Of a stretch of 64,000 nucleotides of DNA, positions 11,441 to 21,570 are shown in pieces. The notes beneath the pieces are model-generated. The model searched no databases. It had not been told where the DNA came from and was given only the letters and a program-made list of their open reading frames with translations. Source of the DNA: Ganoderma boninense (lineage: Eukaryota > Basidiomycota > Agaricomycetes > Polyporales > Polyporaceae); contig CM035315.1 in NCBI GenBank assembly GCA_002900995.3, positions 2,671,780 to 2,735,779 of the forward strand. Direction: 5' to 3'. Position 1 is the stretch's first letter; every line of letters begins with the position of its first letter. The translations under genes were made by a program, and so were the position numbers.

Positions 11441-12454
11441 TGAGCATCCCACTCTAGCCCCCTAATAAGGGGGGTTACATGGATTGCTTCTGCGCCACTG
11501 TCTAGTGTCGGTTCCCACTGATTCCCTTACTGCTGGCCAAATGTACAGCCAAAGTACTTATCTTATCCAGATAAGCACGCGCTTGATCTGTCTCCAGCGT
11601 TCCATCTCTCATGTCTGCTGCCTGCCTGATCCGGCTTCCTATGTCTTTCTCGCTTCCCGCCATTCTCGCTGTTTCCGCCTGTTCCGCCACTGGGCGCACT
11701 GTTCGACCCCTTTAGGTCATGCCCCGCCTCTCCGTTTTGGGCCCAAGTACGAGGTTCCGAGACTGTCGGACGTTGCGGCGCATCTTCAAGCTTCGCTCAG
11801 TGCTCTCTGCCACATCAAGCCTACTTGAGCAAAGGTATGTTCCCGGGTCTTTCTCGGTTGTTCTGTTCTTGGCTCCCGTCCGTGTAAGTGTTCTTGTCTC
11901 CCGCCCGCGCCTCCCGCTCCCGTTCTGGACACCTCCACCCACACCTCTCGCTCCCATTCTAGACGTCCCCCGCCCACGTCTCCCGCTCCCATTCTAGACG
12001 TCCCTCTGCCCGCGCCTCCCGCTCCCATTATGATGTTCCCGCCGCCGCCGCCTCCCGCTCCCATTGCATTTGACTTGGTGGTCACTGCTGCTATGGCCAC
12101 TCACGTCTGTACGGACCCCAAGAGTGGTTCATAGTTTACCCACTGGAAGCACTTGCCGCGAGCGTGGTTTTGACATGAACATTGTGCTTAGCAGTCTCAG
12201 TAGCTCTGTAGAACTGGTCATTATCGGAAGTGACGAGCTCCGGAGGAGTGGTTGTGTCCTGGCATCAAGCATTTTCTGTTTTCGGCTCCCCCAGCGCGTG
12301 TCTCCTGTAGTTGGGCATGCTGAGGTCCCGCAGCGTTACTTGACGCTACTCGGGTGCGGTCAGGAAGCGGTCGCGCTGGCCCTGCTGGAAGTTGTTCTAG
12401 TCGACGCTCATCTGCTTCACTCTCCTGTGCTTCTCCCAGCCTGATTCATCTGTT
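11441..12454. other. Upstream region of the KDZ gene, with a tandem repeat
   Basis: No recognisable coding sequence. Starts with a small inverted repeat CCCCCTAATAAGGGGGG near 11458-11474, right at the copia breakpoint, and holds the GC-rich tandem array at 11902-12063. It may contain the promoter or left end of the element carrying the KDZ transposase (inference). Confidence 0.45.
11902..12063. repeat. Tandem repeat, about 35 bp x 4
   Basis: Units begin CTCCCGCTCCCATTCTAGACG and continue with a C-rich tail. Starts lie near 11911, 11945, 11980 and 12016. The last units are partly degenerate. Confidence 0.75.
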
Positions 12455-15400
12455 ATGCGTGGTCAGAAACACAAAGGCAAGAGCGGTGTCTCCACAGCCG
12501 TCGACATTCATGTTCCTACGGGGCCCTTCGCATATCGAACAGCCAAGCAAACGTACAAGTTGTCGCAGCAAAGCAAACATCGAAAGGAGGCCAAGCGGGC
12601 GCGATTTGATCAAATATCTGGTATTTACATCTATTTCTCTTCGGTCTGCTGACATTCACTATGAACAGGAATGACGTTTGAGGACCGTCAAGCGTGGACG
12701 GAGTTGAACGGCGGCGACGCATACTCAGATGACGAAGAGTACCAGGCCATGCACACCGCCCCCCCAGGGGAAGAAGCGATGTTGCTCAGTCATGAGGGAG
12801 GGGAAGACGAGCTTTGCCGGTTGCTGTTTGAGGAGACTAAGCGGTGAGTAGACGACAGCAGCGATCGCGAGCCTGCAAGACTGACCACTGCGCCATGACG
12901 TGAAGGAAGCGTGTTGATACGCGACTTCGTCATGATCGCACTGAGCGCCGCAACCTTCAATGGCAATGGCAGCGCGAAGACCTCATTGGAGCATATCTTC
13001 AATGGCAGGCTGGCTGCGGCCAGAGAGGGGAGACGAATCCGGAGAGCGATCCACTGCCGCCATTTGAAATGGCATTGATAGACTTTTTCGGTGAGCTCAT
13101 CTCTAAGTCACGCACAGTATATGTCATGCGGACCCACTGTGATAGAGACCTCAAAGCGAGCTTTCAGGCGTCAGCTGGAGGCCGAGCCTGTGAACGTTAC
13201 CCTGGCTCGCAAAGGCTACCTTGGCACGTCCCCGACCGCCCCCACAGTCGCCATCGTGTTCCAGACCCTGGAAGCTTATCGACAGCTCCATCGCGTGTGC
13301 CCTCACCTCAGCCGTCAGGCACTAGTGCATGTGCTCTGTCATTTACATGCAGTACGTCACTTCATCACGCAGAAAATATGACAACTTTGCTTACATACCC
13401 AGGTTCCATACCGGAAGACCCTGGTAGACCAGTTCACCATCGCTTATGACGAATATCTAGAGATTCTCGCAGGAATTGACTCCCGCATCCGCGCTTTACT
13501 CAAGCAAGACAGCCAGAACTGGCGGATGCTCAACGCGTGCGCTCCTTGCCTGTACAAGCTTGAAAATGAGCTGAAGCTCAAGCACTCCCTCTTGGTCTCC
13601 ATGGACGGCAACCAATCGCTCAAGTTGGTGGACAGCAAGTTTCGTGGTGGAACTCCGCGCCTCGACACCTGTCGTGTTGTCGGCGACTTCTTAATTCCCC
13701 CAGAGATCGTCGATCTGTACAAGGACGAAGTAGGGCATGCAAAACGCGTACATTTTTGGTCTAGGCCGGGTAGTTATGTGCTTCAGAATCATTGACACCA
13801 TCAATCAGGCCCAACCTGCTGGCGGAGACCACGTCATTGAGAATGTCGACATGAATGACGATGCCACCATTACCGAACCCATGTCGATCTGCGAAGAACG
13901 GTGGCGGAATGCCGGTCCTGAAGCGCGCAAGAAGATGTTCGCGCTGTTCGCAGTGTCCGGGGTTTTTGTGTGCCTTTGCCGCCACGGGCATGTGCTCGTC
14001 ATGTGCGACATGATTCATAGCGGAGAACTGTGAGATTCTAGCTCCTACTCGTTCTAAGTATTATTGCCTGACACATGCGGCGATCGCAGGATGAAGTATG
14101 GTCTCGCGCTTGTTGCGACACTGGTCCAAGTTTACGGGTCGGACATCCTTATCGGGTATGACATTGGGTGTGAGTTCACCAAGACCCTTAGCAACAGCCC
14201 CCTTCTTGGCGAGACGGCACAAGCAGCTAATGTTCAGTTTGTTGTCCCAGCCTTCCATGGCCACAGCCACAACCGTGGATGTCAAGTGAACTATTTGCCG
14301 CTGTACGTAGAAGGCACTGGGAAGGAGGACTTCGAAGGGAACGAGAGGTTCTTCTCTTCGTCAAACGGCCTTGCCACCGGTACTCGCCTCTCCACACCTT
14401 TTCACCGCCATCAAGCTATCGCCCAATTCATCACCTTCTGGAGTGATGCGAAGCATGCTGAAATTGGTACGCAACATTCCCTCGCCCTCGGGCCAAATTA
14501 ACGACTGCAAACTGTTTTAGGGAACTTTATCTATCAGAATTACAAGCAGGCTCTCGAGATAATCGAAAATGACGGTGCAGCATTTGCGGAGCTTGCGTGG
14601 AGACTAGGCATCGTCAGGGAAGACTGCGAGAGGTATCTCGTCGAGGAGCGTGCATACCTTGAGAAGCATAAGAGGGAGCCAAAGGACGTCACGGACAGAC
14701 TCGAGTACATGCAGGCCTTGATAGCGCTAGAGAAGGCAGGGTAGGTTCCCTTCACCCATGTTATGACATTTTTACTAAGCAACAGTTGCGCGGTACAGCA
14801 CCAATGCCTCGACTGCCCAGAAGGCGGTTGATTCTGCTGACAAGATTATTGACACCACCAACCCCCAAGTGGCACAAAAGCAGGAACAGCACTTGAAGCA
14901 GCTCCGGATGCGAGCCAAGGCGGCATTCACCCATTGGGCGACAGCTCAGGAACGGGTTCTCATACTTGAAGATGGTCTCAAGATATCGTACGAAGAGCGT
15001 TGGAAACCTGGGAGTCAGGAGTACGACGATGCGCTGAGCGAGCTCGTGCAACGGGAGTATCGGCTCGCAATTGACAATCTCGAGAGACTTGTCGTTCAGC
15101 GCCTTTTCGAACTCACCAAGCTGGGCATGAGCGGCCTAGGTGCGTCTATCCCGAGCCCCACCTATAGGTCTACTGATCAAGCACCGCGGCAGGTTACAAG
15201 CTCCGTGAAAAAATCGGCAAGGCACTGAAGGCATGCGCGGACGCCATCAAGACAGCTCTCAATGAATACAACCGATACGCGACGAAGTTGAAACGGCCGA
15301 TGCTTTCGTAGAACGACGTCATGGATATGGTAACGTTGGCCGAGTTTGATCTCCTGTGCGAGACCCGTGAGGACATCCGCCAGTTCCCATGGGCTCAGCG

Positions 15401-15881
15401 CATCAATCGGCAAGCAATGAATCTGTATTTCAATGTCAAACGCGCCCAAGAAGAGATCAAGCGTCTCAATGTGGAGATCCCGCGGACATTCACAGCGCTG
15501 CTCAATCGCCATTATGAGTTCCAACTTGCCATCGCGACGGTACGTTCTTCGGACCTGGGGCTCGCGCATGAGCTTCAAATGTGGTGGGCCTACGAGGATA
15601 AAATCAGTGCGCGCATTGTGTCTCGTTTGTATGAGGCATTGCAATTGGTAGGGTTCACTGGGCAGTTAGCCGCAGGCAAACGGGCGGGGCGGGACATCAT
15701 CGGGACAGAGGGCATTGAACTTCCGTCTTGGGCTTGCCAAGCACCACAGGCCAGGGCGGACGGAGGTCGCCGAAGCGAGGAAGAGTCGGACGAAGAAGAC
15801 GTAGTCCTACCTGGAGCGGATAGTGAGCATGAGGCAGGACTTTTCGTTGACTTCATTGACAATCTCGGCCAGGATGTGTGA
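12455..15881 (+). pseudogene. KDZ-superfamily transposase gene, one nonsense codon
   Basis: Several exons with canonical introns (12621-12668, 12844-12905, one at 13382-13402 region, one ending before GCCCAACCTGC near 13808, one at 14033-14091) encode a protein of about 950 aa resembling the KDZ (Kyakuja-Dileera-Zisupton) transposases common in Agaricomycetes. Landmarks are NLQWQWQREDLIGAYLQWQ, WRMLNACAPCLYKLE, VSMDGNQSLK, YDIGCEF, AFHGHSHNRGCQ and EGNERFFSSSNGLATGTR. The DG, YD and ER sites are candidate DDE residues by family analogy. The C-terminal third is helical and ends in an acidic tail. A TAG at 15309-15311 interrupts the frame where Trp would fit (MLS*NDVM), so this copy is probably inactive. 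Start chosen at the first ATG giving a splice-consistent frame. Two accessory-like genes follow on the same strand. Confidence 0.82.
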
Positions 15882-16607
15882 CTTTGTATTTACGTACAAC
15901 TTGGATTTCTTGTGGCATGTGCGGTATCGCTGTCCAACCAGATTATTTGCAAAACACTCCGTGTGAAGCGCGGACGCTTGGCAAATCTAGTTTGCACCCG
16001 CCAACATACCGACATATCACCCATCGGACTGTTTCCTGCCCATGCTGCCCATCATTTGTCTCATCGTTCCCTCTGGTCCCTCCGGTCCTCTGTCTCTGTC
16101 CCACATAGCTCTATCCACGCCCAAACCGCTGCATATCGACCTTTGGATCATGGGTCATTGACGCCCTCGCATGGTTCGATTGGACGCATTCGAAGGTACC
16201 GTCACTTGTTCACCTGTGGCGGGAGGCGAGGCGTCCAATCTTAGCATTGTTCTCGAATTTAGTCAACAGTGAGCAATGGAAGGCTGACCTCGTCTCTGGA
16301 GTTGCTGCAAGGTGTTCATTGACCATACTAACAGGCAAATCCAAGTATGAATATAGGTGTCCAAGGACACGCTCCTTCAGCGCCTGACCGTCAAGAAGCA
16401 GACCTACCAGCATGGAAGACGACTTGAAGGTCGTCCTCGACGAACCCGTCAGCGACTCTACCAAATATTGCAATCTCCGGTCTCCGTCGGCGAGCTGTCA
16501 AACCTTCCTGCCATGTGCGGGCACGTCGTCGCCAGAGCATAAGAAGGACACCGTGGTAAGTGGCGGCACTCAGCATCTCGCTCTTTCTCTCCCTCCCCTC
16601 GTTCACG
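15882..16607. other. Spacer between the KDZ gene and the next gene
   Basis: No clear gene. An open stretch at 16412-16555, ending in the splice donor-like GTAAGTGGCGG, could be an upstream exon of the following gene, but the reading phases I tried did not join. Confidence 0.35.
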
Positions 16608-18788
16608 ATGGCTCCCCCACTTCCACCCCCCCCACCCCACATCAAAGTCACTCCATTCGCTGAATGTCGGATGTCTCCGCGCGGCTTGTGGAGTATGATC
16701 CAGCATCTTCGCAGCCATCCGCTCCTGGAAGAGGAACCCGAGGACCGTTTACGTGTCATGGCCATCGCCTTCCTTGCGTTCGGTGGCACCACCAACGGCA
16801 AACACGTAGTCGTGCCCGGTGAGCTACAAGAAGCGCACATCACCGCACACCTCAGCAAGAACTACTTCACTTGGCGGAACTCCCTGCGTGATTGTTGGCT
16901 GCAGTGGCCCTCAGGACGTCAAAATGGCCTGTGTCAAGCTCTGTAAAGTCTGTATTGCAGGAAACCAACTTATGCTACTCACCTGTGTCAAGCTCTGTAA
17001 AGTCTGAGGACAACAGAGCCTGACAGAGGTGTCGATACAGCTCATGGAGCACGTGCTAGGTAGAGTATGTAACGCTGTGCTACTGGCACCGTTATGGCGC
17101 CCAGAGGGCGAGAATTGCGGACTGTACAGTGTAAAGTAGAGCAGGATGCAGATCTAAGCTAGCTGCAGCCTCTAATGAAGACGATGTTGTAACTCTATGG
17201 GATGTGCTATTCTAACGAAACGAAAAATACCCCAGGTAGGGGACACTGCAATGTACGTACGGTGCGATCGCGGACTTGGTGCGATCAAAACTGCGGGCGC
17301 TACAGCACCGACTTCAACAGTGATGTGTACATGAAATTGTTGACGGACCTGGTAAGTCCGTCTTGCAGATTGTGCTTCTATGCTTGTTTACAACTCGGGT
17401 CCAGTTGACTTGGCTCGATCGCCTTTCGGGTGGCGCGAGCCTTATGCTGCATATGCCAGGTACGCGCCCTTCCGGAACGCCCCCTTCCGTTGAGGAGGTG
17501 AAGGTCGGGGCCTTCATTCCCATCACAGTCCGCCATGAGGACCCCACCCTTGAACCCATCTTTGCTTGCCTCGTCCAGTACAACGCCGAGCACGTTGGCG
17601 TTGTCGTGATGCAGCGATGGGACCGGGCGAAGGAACTGCACGAAGGTGGGGCTCGCAACACCACCGTCGTGCCAACTCGGTCCGGCCGTGGCGTCAACCA
17701 GGAACTAATCCCTCCATCGGCATCACCCTTCCACGTTTTCTACGGTCGCGCTCCCGGCGACCTCGAGGCACTGATCGCGAGCCTACCCGGCCCAGTCGCC
17801 CCGCCGCTTATTCCTCCCGGCATGGTTCCCGTGACGCCTACTCCTCCTTCGCCTGCTGCCCCACCGCCTTCCCCTTCGCCTGTCGATACAGCCAGCCCCA
17901 ACAACTCTACTCCCGCTGGCACCAGTTGCCGTGCGCTCCGCCCCTCTACTCGTAAATATATCTCCCCTCACAAGAAGCCTCACATCAAAGTCGAGTACAA
18001 CGAGGATGACCCGTGGTCAAGCGAGGATGTGATTGCGGGGGCCGAGAACATGGAGCCGGAGATGACTCAGCCTCTTGGCGCGCCCTTCGGATACCCTCCA
18101 CGTATCCCCTTCCTCTCCCGTTGTCGACACCCGAACTCCGTCATCCAGGAGCTCGAGGCCCGCATCAAGGAGCTGGAGGACATGGTTTCTGCGCAGGCCC
18201 ATGAACTTGATCGCCTCGAGGCCATGCTAAAGGATCGCGGTGAGTGCATCTTCGCTCACGATTACATGGCACATTCTGATCCATTTCATAGATGCCACGA
18301 CCTTGCGAGGCCCCACAGATGCACCACGGCCACAGTCGACTGACACCTTTGGCCCGGGTTCTAGCAAGGCCATTGCTCGTCGTGAGCGGTCGCCGTCTGC
18401 TGTCTCCATGGTGTCTGTGTCTTCTGTTTCGTCCGTCTCGGCACCGCCCACCTCGTCGCGTTACACTGGCTCCCGCGCTTCCACGCCGGGGGGCCCATGG
18501 GTCATGGCGACTGCGCCGGTGACGTCTCGGTCGCCCCCGCGCAGTGGCTCGTCAGCGCACGATCACGGTTACCGCGCGCCCCCGGCAGCCTTTGTCTTTG
18601 GCCCGTACACTGATTACTGTGCCAGGTCATTGAGTTACCCGCCGTCTGTTTGCAGCTTACTTGTGTCCATTCAGGAGGACTATAGTTCTGATCGGTGGTG
18701 TGAAGTCATCTTGAAGCTCCTTCCTGAGTGCCCGGAGGGCCACGCGCGGCAGCTTGTGGAGGCGATGCTCCAGGACTGCAACAACTAG
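16608..18788 (+). pseudogene. Unknown proline-rich coiled-coil protein, split by a solo LTR
   Basis: I do not recognise this family. The frame opens at ATG 16608 (MAPPLPPPPP) and runs through MAIAFLAFGGTTNGKHVV and YFTWRNSLRD. It is then broken by a 427-bp copia solo LTR. Beyond it the same frame resumes (VYMKLLTDL), with an intron of about 50 bp ending at CCAG 17402. Next come WLDRLSGGASLMLHMPG, a Pro-rich stretch (17790-17900), a coiled coil (IQELEARIKELEDMV, near 18143-18235), an intron at 18240-18290, and a Ser/Pro-rich tail ending DCNN at 18788. No catalytic motif is visible. Same strand as the KDZ gene and the 411-aa gene that follows. Possibly an accessory protein of the same mobile element (inference). 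The start and the most 3' splice sites are uncertain. Confidence 0.6.
16893..17319 (-). mobile_element. Solo copia LTR (427 bp) inside a gene
   Basis: Reverse-complement LTR from TGTTGGCTGCAG to GACTTCAACA, flanked by the exact 5-bp duplication GTGAT (16888-16892 and 17320-17324). Its last 130 bp or so share variants (CAAAATGG, AACCAACTTATG, GAGGACAACAG) with the 3' LTR at 38412. Confidence 0.94.
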
Positions 18789-19218
18789 CAGTCAAAGTAG
18801 TTGAGGAGTTGGTGGAAAAACAGTACGGGCATCGCGTTTCTTGGAATTTGCTGGCGCTCTTGTCGTATGAGTCTCGCTTCTGTCCCGATCTGCTGAAAAA
18901 TTTGTCCTCCCGTGTTCTGCTGTTGCTGCATATATCCAATGTACATCTACTTGTGGTTGTGAAATCAATGTCTTCGCCATCGGACCCGTGTCGGGGTGTA
19001 CGCCTGTGAAGTGGCTGCGCTTCCCGACGTACTTCTCGGCTGTTTGAATATAAGTAGTCTCAGAGAGGAGGTACAACCACTTATTTTACATGACAATGGA
19101 GAAGGGAAGCGTTGCATGCGCGTTACAGCAGGTTGTAAAAAGGTTCAGCAATGCCCCAGAAACCCCTGCAACCTCTCACTGACATCTGGCAGCTCTCCCA
19201 CTCTCTGCACTGTTTGCT
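18789..19218. other. Intergenic, nothing recognised
   Basis: No coding frame or repeat recognised between the coiled-coil gene and the 411-aa gene. Presumably terminator and promoter sequence. Confidence 0.5.
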
Positions 19219-20657
19219 ATGGTCAATGTGCGCCCCTCCGAGGTCACCTATGGCCCAGCCTCCGTGGTCGCTGCGAGACCCATTGAGCCTTCGAAGCGCA
19301 GCACTGCCAAGATGACGGAGGAGCAGCGCGCGGAGATGGCAAGGTGGAACACTGATCGCAACGACCACGTAGAGGCCGCGATCAAAGAAGTATACACATT
19401 CGCTGAGTCGAAGGCCCAGTATCTGTCCGAGACCTGTGGTCATAAGCAGGATTACTACATGCGCCTCATCTTCTCAGGTGGGGCGACCTTGCAAAAGACG
19501 CGCAAGCTGAACGCATACAACGCCTGGTCGCATCAGCTGGCTAAGGAGAAGAACACCAGTAAGTTGTTAAACTTCAATGATTATTCTTTTCTTCAACTAT
19601 CAGCAGACGCAGAGCCAGGCGAGGCTAGCAATCTCCTCCAGCTCCAGCAAGACTACCGTGACGAATATGACAAGCTGTCAGCGGAGCAGAAGAACGACCT
19701 GTGCGCATTGTTGGAGGAGGAGCGCGACTCCCGGTCATTTGGGATCCGGGTGAATCAGAAGGGTCAGGCGCTGGACATTATGAACACGTTCCGGCGGATC
19801 ATCGCCATGGTGAGTCCCTCGTTGATTTGCGTCGTCGCGGGGAATCCTCAGATGTGTGCCCAAGCTGTTGGCTCTGAAGTGCCACTGTGGCATTGAGGTG
19901 TTCGTCGGACTCGTCAGGAACAATACGGAGTACGACTTGCGGCCGCAGTGGTTCTTCACGAGCCCTCCCATTAACCGCTACTTGACTGGTGCTATCAAGA
20001 AATGGGACGTCGAGGTCATTGGGTCTCAGATGGAAGTGTTCTCAATCGCAGGATGCGAGCTCTTCAGTACGTGTTAGAGTTCGTGTGTCGTCAATTGTGA
20101 CTCACCGCCACATAGCCTTCTTGCGCACCACTCGGGACCAGGCCGACTGGATCAAAAACGAGATCCACGAGAAGGTCAACTCGTTGCTGGGTGAGTACAC
20201 AGATCACCTACCAATCTCCATCCTTACATAACTTGCGTCCTTAGCGGAGGCCACCAGCCGGCAAACTATATGGATGGAATATCAGCAGTATGAGAAGAAG
20301 ATCGTCATCGATCTCGGCTTCGAGCTTGTCGGGTGGACCCACGCAGTTTTCGCCAGCCCTTCTGCTCTCCCCGGTGCGATCGAAGACCTCAAGAAGCTCC
20401 GCGACGCTCTGGAGAGCGGCGAGTGCTTCTTCCGCTGTCTGTCGCAGAATGAGCGTGCAAGGCGTCAACTCGCTTACCAACAGGGCGTGGAAGCTGGCCT
20501 TATCAAGCTGAGGAAGGTGTGCAGCGACAAGGGCCAGAAGCACCAGACTCGCAAAAGCGCGACTGACAACGACCAAGGCAACGGCCGGTCCAAGAAGCGA
20601 AGCCGCGACAAAGTCTCGTCCTCGGAGGAGTCTGGAGCGCAGAGCGAGGCTGATTAG
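19219..20657 (+). CDS. Conserved hypothetical protein (411 aa), KDZ-linked, intact
   Basis: Five exons (19219-19558, 19604-19809, 19865-20066, 20116-20190, 20245-20657) join to 412 codons with no stop. Introns are 45-55 bp with GT..AG ends. I have no function for it. Landmarks are NAYNAWSHQLAKE, a segment rich in charged helices, GIRVNQKGQALDIMNTFRR, GLVRNNTEYDL, FFTSPPINRYL and FLRTTRDQADWIKNEIHEKV. The C-terminus is basic and Ser-rich with a nuclear-localisation-like KKRSRDK. It has no signal peptide or membrane segment, so a nuclear protein is plausible. Similar proteins seem to recur in many copies in Agaricomycete genomes (recollection, not checked). Third gene on the same strand after the KDZ transposase, and the only one of the three without a lesion. 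Confidence 0.75.
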
Positions 20658-20992
20658 TCACGGTACCTTTGTATTCATCATATCTTGAAGTCTTCACGTC
20701 TCGCGTAGCCGAATCATCTGCGGCGTGTGTTAGTAGCAAATAATCCTTGAACATATATCCTTCTCCTGACTCTGGGAGTGCTCAAACCTTGTCTTCACGA
20801 CACCGTGGTGCGATCCATCATGGGACTCCTTAATCTGGCTGACTACAGGGAGACTGTCAAGTGGCGCGTGGTGGGAACTACAAATCTGATCAACTGCGCA
20901 CACAGCACCAAGTGGCGCAGAATGGGAAAGTCGGACAAGAGAGCCGAAGACAGCACCCTAAATAGGACCTTGCATAACAAACAGTATGTAAC
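20658..20992. other. Spacer up to a copia insertion
   Basis: No gene recognised. Ends at the 5' LTR of copia copy 1 with flank GTAAC, which does not recur at the other end of that copy. Confidence 0.5.
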
Positions 20993-21418
20993 TGTTGAAG
21001 TCGGTGCTGTAGCGCCCGCAGTATTGATCGCACCAAGTCCACGATCGCACCGTACGTACATTGCAGTGTCCCCTACCTGGGGCATTTTTCGTTTCGTTAG
21101 AGTAGCACATCCCATAGAGATACAACATCGTCTTCATTAGAGGCTCCAACTAGCTTAGATCTGCATCCTGCTCTAGTTTACATTGTACAGTCTGCAATTC
21201 TTGTCCTCTGGGCGCCATAACGGTGCCAGTAGCACAGCGTTACATACTCTACCTAGCACGTGCTCCATGAGCTGTATCGACACCTCTGTCAGGCTCTGTG
21301 TCCTTAGACTTTACAGAGCTTGACACGGGTGAGTAGCATACTTTGGTTTCCTGCAATAAAGACTTTACAGAGCTTGACACAGGCCATTGTGACGTCCTGA
21401 GGGCCACTGCAGCCAACA
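20993..21418 (+). repeat. 5' LTR of copia copy 1
   Basis: 426 bp, TGTTGAAGTCGG to CTGCAGCCAACA. The bases just inside (GGTTATGAGCCC, 21419-21430) are in the position of the primer-binding site and are identical in copy 2. Confidence 0.93.
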
Positions 21419-21570
21419 GGTTATGAGCCCTGCGCTCTCAGCACCTCAGCACTCCAAATTTCGCTTGTCTATTCGCTCTCTGGCCTCACCCAGCCCCCAC
21501 TCCTCTCCTGCTCCCTCTGCATGACGCATCTGCTCGCGCTGGGACTGGTTCCTCCTCTCTTCGCTCCAGG

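Noticed and set aside
11458..11474. CCCCCTAATAAGGGGGG as the left terminal repeat of the KDZ element
   Set aside because: A short palindrome at a copia breakpoint. No matching end could be found near 20990, so it is not evidence of an element boundary.
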